Source: Streptomyces sp. STR69 (lineage in GTDB: Bacteria > Actinomycetota > Actinomycetes > Streptomycetales > Streptomycetaceae). Taken from it: a stretch of DNA of 64,000 nt. The stretch lies in the NCBI RefSeq assembly GCF_024519455.1, contig NZ_JALJRY010000006.1, positions 151,815 through 215,814 of the forward strand, given 5' to 3'. A program made the position numbers and the translations under genes. The notes beneath the pieces are model-generated. The model had not been told where the DNA came from and searched no databases. It saw nothing but the letters and a program-made list of their open reading frames with translations. Position 1 is the first letter of the stretch. Each line of letters opens with the position of its first letter. Positions 7,799-16,026 of this stretch are shown here, in pieces.

Positions 7799-8427
7799 AG
7801 GACGTCGGCCGCGGTGGCCGGGCTGGGCACGGAGGCCGGGCGGCCGGTCTCGTCGGTGGTCCGGCGCGGCCGTACCAGGAGCAGCAGGCCGCCGAGGAGG
7901 CCGCCCGCGCTCGCGCCGACCAGACCGGTCACCGCGGCGGAGGCCGAGGAGGGCCCGGCCGGCTTGATCGCCCGGGCGAAGGTCTGGAGTTCGACGTGGG
8001 TCGAGTCCTTCGAGTCGTTCGCGTGCACGGTCAGCGAGCGGGACACCGCGTTGGCCATGTCGGCGGCGAGGTCGGCGCGGGAGGAGACGGCTGTGACGGC
8101 GACCATCGGCGCGTCCGGCGAGGTCGCCGTCTGCACGCTCGACTGGAGCGTCTTCACCGGGACGCCCGCCCACACCTGCGCGTCGCCGAGCACCGCGAGC
8201 TGGGTGGCGACCCGGCCGTAGGCCTGCGCGAAGCCGAGCGCGGTCGAGGAGTCGGCCTTGTCGGTCGGTACGGCGATGACGTAGCTGGTGGCCGTATACG
8301 TCGGCGGCTTGGCGAGGCCGTAGCCGGCGCCGAGGAGTCCGCCGGTCATGGCGCCGGCCGCGAGGAGGGACCAGGCCGGAAGGGTCTTCGCGCGGGCGAG
8401 CGGTCGGTGCTGTCGGATCTCGGTCAT
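7795..8427 (-). CDS. Wzz-like chain-length determinant / polysaccharide co-polymerase
   Basis: A 210-residue membrane protein with the Wzz layout: one membrane helix near residues 18-38 (WSLLAAGAMTGGLLGAGYGL), an extracytoplasmic domain beginning PPTYTATSYVIAVP, and a second helix near residues 170-190 followed by an Arg-rich cytoplasmic end. Wzz proteins set polymer length with the Wzy polymerase. No tyrosine-kinase partner or kinase domain is present in the locus, unlike many Gram-positive capsule systems. The ATG at 8427 overlaps the upstream glycosyltransferase stop (ATGA). Confidence 0.8.
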   Translation of the reverse strand: MTEIRQHRPLARAKTLPAWSLLAAGAMTGGLLGAGYGLAKPPTYTATSYVIAVPTDKADSSTALGFAQAYGRVATQLAVLGDAQVWAGVPVKTLQSSVQTATSPDAPMVAVTAVSSRADLAADMANAVSRSLTVHANDSKDSTHVELQTFARAIKPAGPSSASAAVTGLVGASAGGLLGGLLLLVRPRRTTDETGRPASVPSPATAADVL

Positions 8428-9575
8428 GAGGAACTGGCTCCCTGGGGTGCGGGGGACGGCGACGAGGTGGAGACCGCCGCGTACACGTCCATGAGTTGGG
8501 CGGCGCTGCGGGTGATGCAGTAGTGGTGGGCGGCGTCCGGCGCGGTGCGCGGGCGCGGGCCCCGGGCGCGGGCCGCCGCCAGCGCGCGGGCGAAGACCTC
8601 GGGGCCGCCCTGGACGCGGAGTGCGGTTTCGGCGGCCTGTGGCGGGAGGTCCTCGACGGCGGGGCAGGAGGCGTAGAGCACGGGCAGCCCGGCCGCCAGA
8701 CCCTCTACGACGGCCAGGCCGAAGGCCTCCTCGGGGGACGGCGAGGCCAGCAGGTCCATCGCCGCGGTGAGGGAGGGCAGGTCGGGGCCGGGGGTGCCGT
8801 CCGGGACGTAGGGGCGTTCGCCGGTGAACAGCACCCGGTCGGCCACTCCGCAGTCGTGGGCGGTGCGGCGCAGGAGGTTCTCCTCGGGGCCGCCGCCGAC
8901 CAGCAACAGCCAGTAGTCGGAGGGGAGTTGGGTCAGGGTGCGGATCAGGACGTCGAAGCGTTTGCCGGCCGCGAGCCGGCCGATGCCGCCGACGACGTAC
9001 GCGTCCTCCGGCAGGCCGAGGCGCTGGCGGGTGCGCAGCCGTTGGACCGGGTCGAAGCGGAAGCGGGGCAGGTCGATGCCGTTGGGGACCACTTCGATGC
9101 GTGGGCTGGGCACGCCCCACTGCTTGAGGCGTTCGGCGACCGTGGGGGAGACGGCGACCGTGGAGCGGCCCAGGCGTTCGCTGGCGAGATACAGGGCGCG
9201 GACCCCGGTGTTGAGGCCGCGACCCTCCATCTGCGAGTCGCCCAGGGAGTGTTCGGTGGCGACGACCGCCTTCACACCCGCGATCCGGGCGGCGAGCCGG
9301 CCGTAGACGCAGGCGCGGTAGAGGTGGGTGTGGACCAGGTCGTAGCCGCCGTTGCGGATGATTTTGACCAGGCGGGGGAGGGCGGGCAGGTCGCGGTTGC
9401 CGGTCATGCCGAGGTGGTGGACGCGCACCCCGTCGGCCGTGAGACCGTCGGCGACCGCGCCCGGGTTGGTGAGCGTCACGACATCGCAGTCGACCGGCAA
9501 GTGGCGCAGCAGCAGCCGGAGTTGCTGCTCGGCGCCGCCGATGCCGAGCCCGGTGATGATGTGCAGGGCCTTCAT
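8424..9575 (-). CDS. GT4 family glycosyltransferase
   Basis: A 383-residue GT-B glycosyltransferase. The N-terminal acceptor domain starts HIITGLGIGGAEQQLRLLL. The C-terminal donor domain has VVPNGIDLPRF, GGIGRLAAGKRFDVLI and the EX7E-like SPSPEEAFGLAVVEGLAAG typical of GT4 retaining enzymes. It would add one sugar to a lipid-linked repeat unit on the cytoplasmic face. Its ATG overlaps the upstream deacetylase stop and its stop overlaps the Wzz-like start, both by ATGA, so it lies within one translationally coupled string. Confidence 0.9.
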   Translation of the reverse strand: MKALHIITGLGIGGAEQQLRLLLRHLPVDCDVVTLTNPGAVADGLTADGVRVHHLGMTGNRDLPALPRLVKIIRNGGYDLVHTHLYRACVYGRLAARIAGVKAVVATEHSLGDSQMEGRGLNTGVRALYLASERLGRSTVAVSPTVAERLKQWGVPSPRIEVVPNGIDLPRFRFDPVQRLRTRQRLGLPEDAYVVGGIGRLAAGKRFDVLIRTLTQLPSDYWLLLVGGGPEENLLRRTAHDCGVADRVLFTGERPYVPDGTPGPDLPSLTAAMDLLASPSPEEAFGLAVVEGLAAGLPVLYASCPAVEDLPPQAAETALRVQGGPEVFARALAAARARGPRPRTAPDAAHHYCITRSAAQLMDVYAAVSTSSPSPAPQGASSS

Positions 9576-10330
9576 GCGGGACCCTCCACCGGACGGCGGC
9601 GCAGGCCGTGCAGCCGGTACTTGAGGAAGAGGCGGACGGCGGTGTCGTTCTGGCCGATGTGCACGCGGGGGAAGGCGTGTTGGCCGTTGAGGTCGCAGGG
9701 GTCGATGGCGCAGGCGTAGGTGTAACCGGCTTCGCGTACGGCGGCCACGGTGCGGGCGTCGATCGTGCCGTACGGGTAGCAGAAGCCGTCGACGTTCGTG
9801 CCGGTCAACTCGGCCAGTACGGAACGGCTTTCGGCGACTTCGGCCTTCAGGGTGGCGTCGTCCGCCTTGGTCAGGTCGACGTGGGTCAGGCCGTGCGAGC
9901 CGATCTCCATGCCCTCGGCGGCGGCTCGACGGATGCCGTCCGCGGTGAGGAGCGGTTTGCGCGGGCCCAGCGGGTCCCAGGAGTTGTCGCCGCCGAGCCT
10001 GCCGGGCAGCACGAAGAGGGTGGCGCCGCAGTCCCAACGGGCCAGCACGGGAAGGGCGTTGTCGACGAAGTCGGCGTAACCGTCGTCGAAGGTCAGCCCG
10101 ACCAGACCGTGGCCCTCGCCCCGGGCGCGGGCGGTGAGCAGCTCGGCCATGGACACGCCCCGCAGACCGCGCCGGCTCAGCCAGCGCAGCTGCCGGTCCA
10201 GGCGGTCGGGGGTGACCGTGATGTGGTAGGGGTCGTCGGAGCAGTCGCCCACGGAGTGGTACATCGCCACCCACGGGACCGGGCCCGTGACGCGACTGCC
10301 GGTGGTCGGGGAATCAGCGGGAGCGGCCAT
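9572..10330 (-). CDS. CE4 polysaccharide deacetylase
   Basis: A 252-residue NodB-type deacetylase. Motifs run in family order: VAMYHSVG; the catalytic TFDDGYADF with both Asp near residues 78-79; IGSHGLTHVDL with the two metal-binding His near residues 140-144; and FCYPYGTID. CE4 enzymes remove N- or O-acetyl groups from glycans. There is no clear signal peptide, so it may act inside or be exported by an unseen route. The ATG at 10330 overlaps the MurJ-like gene by 17 bases. Confidence 0.88.
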   Translation of the reverse strand: MAAPADSPTTGSRVTGPVPWVAMYHSVGDCSDDPYHITVTPDRLDRQLRWLSRRGLRGVSMAELLTARARGEGHGLVGLTFDDGYADFVDNALPVLARWDCGATLFVLPGRLGGDNSWDPLGPRKPLLTADGIRRAAAEGMEIGSHGLTHVDLTKADDATLKAEVAESRSVLAELTGTNVDGFCYPYGTIDARTVAAVREAGYTYACAIDPCDLNGQHAFPRVHIGQNDTAVRLFLKYRLHGLRRRPVEGPA

Positions 10331-12014
10331 GCGGGAGCCTTCGTGTGACGGAGCGGACGGATTCCAGTGCGGGTGCGAAGCCCTGGGCGTCCAGGGCCCA
10401 GCCGAGCAGGACGAAGACGACGGTGACGGTCGTGCAGCCGACGGCGAGACCGGGCAGCGGTGAGGGCATCGCGCGGGCGGCGAACGCCCCGGCGACCGTC
10501 GCGACCGCCGCCGCGCGCACCGGCCGGGTCAGCTCGACCAGGACCTGCCGGGTGCGGATCGGGACACTGCGCGGGCCGCTGCCGCACAGCAGGAGTACGG
10601 CGGTGACGGTGATGCCGGTGGCGTTGGCGGTGGCGATGCCGATGACGCCCCAGGGACCGACCGTCCAGGCACCGATCCAGGAGGTCACGACGATGCCGGC
10701 GGCCATCGCGCCGACCGGGAACCAGGTGGGGCGGCCCGCCGAGAAGTACGAGCGGACCAGGACACCGACCAGGGTCTGGCCGAGCAGCCCGAGCGCGTAC
10801 ACACGCATCACGCCGGCCGTGGCCGCGGTGTCGTGGGCGGTGAACGCGCCCCGCTGGAAGAGGAGTTCGATGATCTGCGGGGCACAGGCGATCACCGTGG
10901 CGGCGCCCAGCAGGACAAGGCACGCGGCGAGCGCGAGGTCCCGCTCCACCCGGTTGCGGGCCTTCTCCGTGTCGCCCTCGGCGAGCGCCCGCGCGACCAC
11001 CGGGAAGGTGACCGTGCACAGCATCAGCGACAGCACCATCGGCATCTGGGCGACCTTCTGCGCGTAGTTCAGATGCGAGATGGCGCCGGCCGGGAGGTGG
11101 GAGGCGAGGAAGCGCTCGATGAGGACCTGGGACTGGCGGCAGAGTGCGAAGAGCAGCACGGTGGCCATCAGGGCGAAGTTCATCGGGCGGGGGGCCTCGG
11201 TGGTGCCGTCGACGCCGGTGTCCGGTGCCGTCGGCTTGTGGCTCCTCAACTGGCTTACCAGTGCGGGCAGTTGGGTCAGCACCATCAGGCAGCCGCCCGC
11301 GGCCACACCGAGGGCCGCCGACCGTACGCCCCAGTGGGCACCGAAGGCGTACATCCCGGCGATGATGCCGATGTTGTACGCCACGTAGATCGCCGCCGGT
11401 GCCACGAAACGACGGTGGGCGCGCAGGGCGGCGCTGCAGTAGCCGGCGAGGCCGAAGCTCAGGACGCAGGTCGCGGTGATGCGGGTGCAGCTGACGGCGA
11501 GCGCGGGGTTGGGCAGGCCGGGGGCGAGGGCCTCGACCAGGTAGGGGGCTGCTGCGATGAGCAGTGCCGATACCGCGATGAACGCCAGGGCGAGGCGGGG
11601 GAGGGTGGCTCTTACCAGGGTGCGGACGGGGTCGCCGGGGGCGCCTTGCGCTCTGTGGGCCAGCGCCATGCTGAACGCCGGGATCAGGGCGAACGCGAGG
11701 CCGTCCTCGATGAGGAGGGTGGCGGCGAACTCGGGGACGGTCCAGGCGACGAGGAAGGCGTCTGTTTCGCTGCCGGCGCCGAAGAGGCGGGCGAGGGACT
11801 GGTCTCTGGCGAGGCCGAGGAGGGAGCCGGTGATGGAGAGGGCGGCGGTGATGAGGGCGGCTTTGGCGAGGAAGCGGCGGGACTCGGGGGCCGGGGTGAC
11901 TTCTGGGGAGGGGGACGGGATGAGGGCGGTTTCGGTGGGTTGTTGGGTGCTGCGCCGTTGGGGCTGGTCGCGCAGTTCCCCGCGCCCCTTTGGGGCGCTA
12001 CCTGTCACCGTCAT
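10314..12014 (-). CDS. MurJ/Wzx-type lipid-linked oligosaccharide flippase
   Basis: A 566-residue polytopic membrane protein of the MOP exporter superfamily. Family segments include ITGSLLGLARDQSLARLFG, TDAFLVAWTVPEF, QVLIERFLASHLPAGAISHLNYA and LIELLFQRGAF-like LLFQRGAFTAHD, with about 14 membrane helices. In a chromosome that also encodes an essential MurJ elsewhere, this copy probably acts as the Wzx flippase for the local polysaccharide; that is inferred from context. ATG 12014 overlaps the polymerase stop (ATGA). Residues about 7-25 (APKGRGELRDQPQRRSTQQ) are encoded by a common Streptomyces dispersed repeat, so the N-terminus is unusual. Confidence 0.87.
   Translation of the reverse strand: MTVTGSAPKGRGELRDQPQRRSTQQPTETALIPSPSPEVTPAPESRRFLAKAALITAALSITGSLLGLARDQSLARLFGAGSETDAFLVAWTVPEFAATLLIEDGLAFALIPAFSMALAHRAQGAPGDPVRTLVRATLPRLALAFIAVSALLIAAAPYLVEALAPGLPNPALAVSCTRITATCVLSFGLAGYCSAALRAHRRFVAPAAIYVAYNIGIIAGMYAFGAHWGVRSAALGVAAGGCLMVLTQLPALVSQLRSHKPTAPDTGVDGTTEAPRPMNFALMATVLLFALCRQSQVLIERFLASHLPAGAISHLNYAQKVAQMPMVLSLMLCTVTFPVVARALAEGDTEKARNRVERDLALAACLVLLGAATVIACAPQIIELLFQRGAFTAHDTAATAGVMRVYALGLLGQTLVGVLVRSYFSAGRPTWFPVGAMAAGIVVTSWIGAWTVGPWGVIGIATANATGITVTAVLLLCGSGPRSVPIRTRQVLVELTRPVRAAAVATVAGAFAARAMPSPLPGLAVGCTTVTVVFVLLGWALDAQGFAPALESVRSVTRRLPHGRSR
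11944..11998. repeat. Streptomyces dispersed GC-rich repeat inside a coding region
   Basis: A perfect short hairpin (GCGCCCC at 11982-11988, TTT loop, complement at 11992-11998) adjoins GGGGAACTGCGCGACCAGCC-type sequence on the minus strand. I recognise this as a widespread element normally found after stop codons in Streptomyces. Here it lies within the first 25 codons of the flippase gene and is translated in frame. Confidence 0.6.
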
Positions 12015-13354
12015 TGGATCCCGGCCTCTGCCTTGATCGCGCGCACCGGAGCCGCAACAGGAAGCTGCTCCTCCTCCCTGTTCGCCCCCACCAGCGACCA
12101 CCACGCCGCCACCCCGAACACCACCGCCGTCAGGACTGTCGACGGGCCGCCGATGTCCGCGTACATGAAGTCGATCAGCTGCCAGATCAGGAGGCCTGAG
12201 GACACCAGTGCGCAGTCGACGCCGGGCTGGCCGGTGCGGTGGGTACGGAAGAGGCCGCGCAGGGCGCACACCAGCAATGCCAGCCAGCTGCCGGCCAGGG
12301 TGAGGAGGCCGATCAGGCCCTGTTCGCTGAGGACCAGGAGGTACATGTTGTGGGGGGAGAGCAGGGGCTGCTTCAGGTACCCGGCGCCCGCGCCGTCGGT
12401 GTCGCTGCCCGAGGAGAGGGCCAACGAGGCGTTGCCGTCGCGGTGTTCGGGGAAGCCCTTCAACCCGACGCCGGTCAGCGGGTGTTCGCGCCACATCGCG
12501 GTTGCCGCCGCCCACATGGTGTACCGGTCGATCACCGACTGGTCGGGGGCGTCGGTGACTTGGGTGATGCTGCTGATCCGCTCCTGGAGCATCGCCGAAC
12601 CGACCCCGAAGCCGCCGACCAGGACCACGCCCGCCGCCGTCACGGCCGCGGCCACCTTCAGTGCGCGCCGCAGTCCGGCCAGCGCCAGTTGCAGCGCGCA
12701 GGTCGCGGCGGTCGCGATCCAGGCGCCGCGGCTGAAGGAGAGGGCGAGGGGGACGAGGAGAGCGAAGGTGCATGCGGCGGCAACTGTCCGTTGCCGTACG
12801 TCCTTTCGGCCCAGGCCCAGTGCCAGCGCGAGCGCGCAGATCAGGCCGAAGGACACGACCGTCGCCATGCCCATCACGTCGGTCGGTCCGAAGGTGCCGA
12901 CGGCGCGGATGTCCTCGCCCTGGTAGGAGGCGCCGGTCGCGGTGACGTACTGCTTGACGCCGATCGCTCCCTGCCACAGGGCGAGGGAGACGAACGACCA
13001 GGCCAGCACGCGGAAGTCGCGCCGGTCGCGGACCAGCAGCACGACCGCCGCCGGGACGAGGACGAAGATCTGGAGGTAGCGGCCCAGGCCGCTCAGCCCC
13101 GCCCCCGGCGAGGACGCGCCCATCGCGGCGATGGACAGGCCCAGGACCGGAAGTCCCATGACCACCATGGCAGTTGGGGTGAGTGGACGCCTGCGCTCGC
13201 GGAGCAGCCGGATCCCGCAGTACAGCACCACCAGCCCGGAGACCGCGTCGGCGGGACCCGCGCCGCCCGCGCCCGGGGCGAGCGGCAGGCCGAGCAGGGC
13301 GATCACGGCGATGACCGGCAGGACCGGGGCGAACGTGCGCAGGCGGTGGTTCAC
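12011..13354 (-). CDS. O-antigen ligase/polymerase (Wzy-like)
   Basis: A 447-residue polytopic membrane protein with about ten to twelve hydrophobic segments. The large extracytoplasmic loop includes RYTMWAAATAMWREHPLTGVGLKGFPEHRD, with the conserved HPLTGVG(L) and, later, SPHNMYLLVLSEQGLIGLL. These are the signature segments of the Wzy/WaaL family, which polymerises or ligates lipid-linked glycans outside the membrane. GTG 13354 follows the upstream stop by three bases and the stop overlaps the flippase start by ATGA. Confidence 0.87.
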   Translation of the reverse strand: MNHRLRTFAPVLPVIAVIALLGLPLAPGAGGAGPADAVSGLVVLYCGIRLLRERRRPLTPTAMVVMGLPVLGLSIAAMGASSPGAGLSGLGRYLQIFVLVPAAVVLLVRDRRDFRVLAWSFVSLALWQGAIGVKQYVTATGASYQGEDIRAVGTFGPTDVMGMATVVSFGLICALALALGLGRKDVRQRTVAAACTFALLVPLALSFSRGAWIATAATCALQLALAGLRRALKVAAAVTAAGVVLVGGFGVGSAMLQERISSITQVTDAPDQSVIDRYTMWAAATAMWREHPLTGVGLKGFPEHRDGNASLALSSGSDTDGAGAGYLKQPLLSPHNMYLLVLSEQGLIGLLTLAGSWLALLVCALRGLFRTHRTGQPGVDCALVSSGLLIWQLIDFMYADIGGPSTVLTAVVFGVAAWWSLVGANREEEQLPVAAPVRAIKAEAGIQ

Positions 13355-13357
13355 GGC

Positions 13358-14779
13358 TCAGCTCCCCGTCGGACGTACGAGCGCGGTCGCGGTGCGGGCG
13401 AGGATGCAGATGTCCTGCCACAGCGACCAGTTGTCGATGTACGCGTTGTCGAACCGGCAGCGGTCCTCGATCGAGGTGTCGCCGCGCAGCCCGTGGATCT
13501 GGGCGAGGCCGGTGATACCGGTCTGCATCCGGTGGCGGGCCGCGTAGCCGGGGTAGGTCTGGCTGAACTGCGCGACGAAGTAAGGGCGTTCGGGGCGCGG
13601 GCCGACCAGGCTCATGTCGCCCCGGAAGACGTTCCAGAGCTGGAGCAGCTCGTCCAGCGAGGTCTGCCGCAGGAAGCGGCAGAAGCGGCTCATCTGGTGT
13701 TCGCCCGCGACGCTCCAGCGGGTCGCCGCCTCGTGCTCGTCGACCGGGCGGTGGGTGCGGAACTTGAGGAGTGTGAAGGGGCGGCCGTCCTTGCCGATGC
13801 GTTCCTGGCGGAAGACGACGCCGGGTCCGTCGGTGAGGCGCAGCACCGTCGCGCACACCAGGAGGAGGGGGCTGACCAGGAGGAGCAGGATCCCGGACAC
13901 CAGGACGTCCAGTGCCCGCTTGCCGAGGCTGCCGCGCCTGCGGGAGCCCAACTCCAGCCGCCGGCAGGCGAATCCGGCGAGCTGGTCGCGCATCTCGTAC
14001 GAGGGCGAGTCCGCGTCGACCTCCCAGACCACGCAGCCCGACTCCGCCAACGCCCGCAGCAGCGGCCCGCGTTCGGACCGTACGGAGGGATGCACGGTGA
14101 GAACGGCCCGGACGCCGTTCTGGATGAGGGCGCGTTCGACCTCCTCGCCGGTGGTCAGCACGGGCAGGCCCTCGGTGCCGTCGGGGCGGTCGGCGACGAT
14201 GCCGATCGGCTCGACCCCGCACCCAGGGTGTCGTAGCACCGCTGCCGCGACGCGTTGCGCGGTCGTCGCCGGGCCGATGACCAGGGCGGTGCGGGGGTGG
14301 TTCAGCAGGGCCTTGCGGCGGCGGCGGTGGACCGCGCCGCGGGCCACGCAACCGGCCGCCGACTGCAGGGCGAAGCCCAGCAGCAGGGTGCGCGGGGACA
14401 GGGCGCGGTCGGGGGCGTAGGCCGCGGTGAGGGTGCCGAGCGCGAGCCAGGCGACGGCGATCCGGCCGCAGACGGCGGGCAGTTCGTCGAGGACACGCGG
14501 TACGGCGCGGGGGAGGTGCGGGCGCAGCAGTATCGAACCGGCGATCAGCAGCGCCACCAGGAGCGGCCGGCGCTGGCCGCCGGTCAGCGCGAGGGCGCCG
14601 AGGAGGGCGGCGGCGAGGTCCGCGCCCAGCAGCGGCAGCGGTGAGGCCGGGCGCGCGGGCGGTCGGCGGACCGGGAACCGGAAACCGCCGCCGGTGCGCC
14701 GGGGGATGACCGAGACGTTCGAGGATCCGTGGTCCCGTGGCTGTCCGCCGGGGGAGGGGACGGTGCTTTCCGCAGTCAC
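13358..14779 (-). CDS. Polyprenyl glycosylphosphotransferase (initiating enzyme)
   Basis: A 473-residue membrane enzyme that would start the repeat unit by moving a sugar-1-phosphate to undecaprenyl phosphate. An N-terminal region with four or five membrane helices precedes a CoA-binding-like soluble part (TALVIGPATTAQRVAAAVLRH). The C-terminal transferase domain starts KRALDVLVSGILLLL near residue 287, with VVFRQERIGKDGRPFTLLKFRTH, RQTSLDELLQLWNVFRGDMS, LVGPRPERP and ITGLAQIHGLRGDT, all diagnostic of the WbaP/CpsE family. GTG 14779 is chosen because it overlaps the upstream stop by GTGA; an in-frame ATG at 14800 is the alternative. Confidence 0.92.
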   Translation of the reverse strand: MTAESTVPSPGGQPRDHGSSNVSVIPRRTGGGFRFPVRRPPARPASPLPLLGADLAAALLGALALTGGQRRPLLVALLIAGSILLRPHLPRAVPRVLDELPAVCGRIAVAWLALGTLTAAYAPDRALSPRTLLLGFALQSAAGCVARGAVHRRRRKALLNHPRTALVIGPATTAQRVAAAVLRHPGCGVEPIGIVADRPDGTEGLPVLTTGEEVERALIQNGVRAVLTVHPSVRSERGPLLRALAESGCVVWEVDADSPSYEMRDQLAGFACRRLELGSRRRGSLGKRALDVLVSGILLLLVSPLLLVCATVLRLTDGPGVVFRQERIGKDGRPFTLLKFRTHRPVDEHEAATRWSVAGEHQMSRFCRFLRQTSLDELLQLWNVFRGDMSLVGPRPERPYFVAQFSQTYPGYAARHRMQTGITGLAQIHGLRGDTSIEDRCRFDNAYIDNWSLWQDICILARTATALVRPTGS

Positions 14780-15972
14780 GAGTGGATGGACTCCCTGCAC
14801 TCGGTGGGCACGACGGACGTGTCCTTCTGTTTCGCCTCCGGGGCGCCGAGCAGTTCGCGGTATACCCCCGCGACCGCCTCGGCGGAGTGCCGCACGTCGT
14901 GCGTGGACTGGACGTACCGGCGTCCCTGGTGGCCGAGGGACTCACGCAGCAGCGGGTCGAGCAGCAGTTCGGCGACGGCCCCGGACAGCACCGCCGGGTT
15001 GTCGGCCGGGACGAGGCAGCGGGGCGCGAGTCCCGGGGGCAGGCTCTCGCGGGCCCCGGCCACATCGGTGACGACGACGGGCCGGCCGCAGGCCATCGCC
15101 TCCAGCGGGGCCAGCGCCATGCCCTCCCAGCGCGAGGGCAGCACCACCAGGTCGGCCGCCTGGTACCAGGGCACGGCATCGGCGACCGCGCCCGCGAACA
15201 GCACCGATTCCGGGGCGAGTTGACGCAGTGCGGCCCGGTCGGGTCCGTCGCCGACGAGCACGAGCCGCGCCGTCGGCACCCGCCGGACCACCTCGTCCCA
15301 CGCGCTCAGCAGGACGTCCTGGCCCTTCTGCCGGCACAGCCGCCCCACGCACACCACCAGCGGCGCCGCCGGATCGACCCCGGCGAGCTGCTCGATCCCG
15401 GCCCGTACGGTGTCCACGGGGGCCGGGTGGAAACGCTCGGTGTCGATCCCGTTCGGGATCACGCTCCAGCGGCCCCGGACCCCGGCCCGCAGCCCGGTCG
15501 TGCGCTCCGCCTCGCTCACGCACACCGTCCGGGTGGCCCACCGGGCGCCCCAGCGCTCCCAGCCGACGGCGAGCGCGGCGGTGACCCCGCCGACCGCCTC
15601 GAACGACCAGGCGTGCGGCTGGAACACGGTCGGGATCCGCCCCCGCACGGCGAGCCGCCCGGCCAGCCCCGCCTTCGCGCTGTGCGCGTGCACCAGATCG
15701 GGCCGCACCTCCGCGACCACCCTGGCCAGCCGCCGCACCTCGGAGACGAGCGCGGGACCCGGCGACCGCGTGGCCTGCCACCGTCGTACGTCGGCGCCGA
15801 GCGCCCTGATGCCGTCCGCGAGGGAGCCGCCGTCGGGGCAGGCGACCGTGACGTGCAGGCCGGAGGCGAGCTGGGCCCGCGTCAGATCCGTGACGACCCG
15901 GGCGACCCCGGCGTCCACGGGCTGGGCGAGGTGCAGGACCCGTGGCCGAGGGTCGGTTGCTGGCTGGTGCAT
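14776..15972 (-). CDS. GT4 family glycosyltransferase
   Basis: A 398-residue GT-B enzyme. The N-terminal part (RVLHLAQPVDAGVARVVTDL, then HAHSAKAGLAGRLA) binds the acceptor. The C-terminal part has VIPNGIDTERF, VCVGRLCRQKGQDVLL and SRWEGMALAPLEAMACG, including the EX7E pair of retaining GT4 enzymes. With the other GT4 it would extend the sugar laid down by the initiating transferase encoded just downstream. The C-terminus ends in a polar tail (QKDTSVVPTECRES). The ATG at 15972 lies 54 bases after the next gene's stop, so an internal promoter is possible but not seen. Confidence 0.9.
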   Translation of the reverse strand: MHQPATDPRPRVLHLAQPVDAGVARVVTDLTRAQLASGLHVTVACPDGGSLADGIRALGADVRRWQATRSPGPALVSEVRRLARVVAEVRPDLVHAHSAKAGLAGRLAVRGRIPTVFQPHAWSFEAVGGVTAALAVGWERWGARWATRTVCVSEAERTTGLRAGVRGRWSVIPNGIDTERFHPAPVDTVRAGIEQLAGVDPAAPLVVCVGRLCRQKGQDVLLSAWDEVVRRVPTARLVLVGDGPDRAALRQLAPESVLFAGAVADAVPWYQAADLVVLPSRWEGMALAPLEAMACGRPVVVTDVAGARESLPPGLAPRCLVPADNPAVLSGAVAELLLDPLLRESLGHQGRRYVQSTHDVRHSAEAVAGVYRELLGAPEAKQKDTSVVPTECRESIHS

Positions 15973-16026
15973 TGCGCGGTTTCCTCGCTCACGGGTGGCG
16001 CTCGGGACTGCGGGCGGGAACGCGCC

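Noticed and set aside
10314..15179. A single minus-strand frame open for 1621 codons
   Set aside because: Only the part up to 12014 codes for the flippase. The remainder is the wrong frame of the polymerase and transferase genes, which are clear in their own frames; high GC keeps it free of stops.
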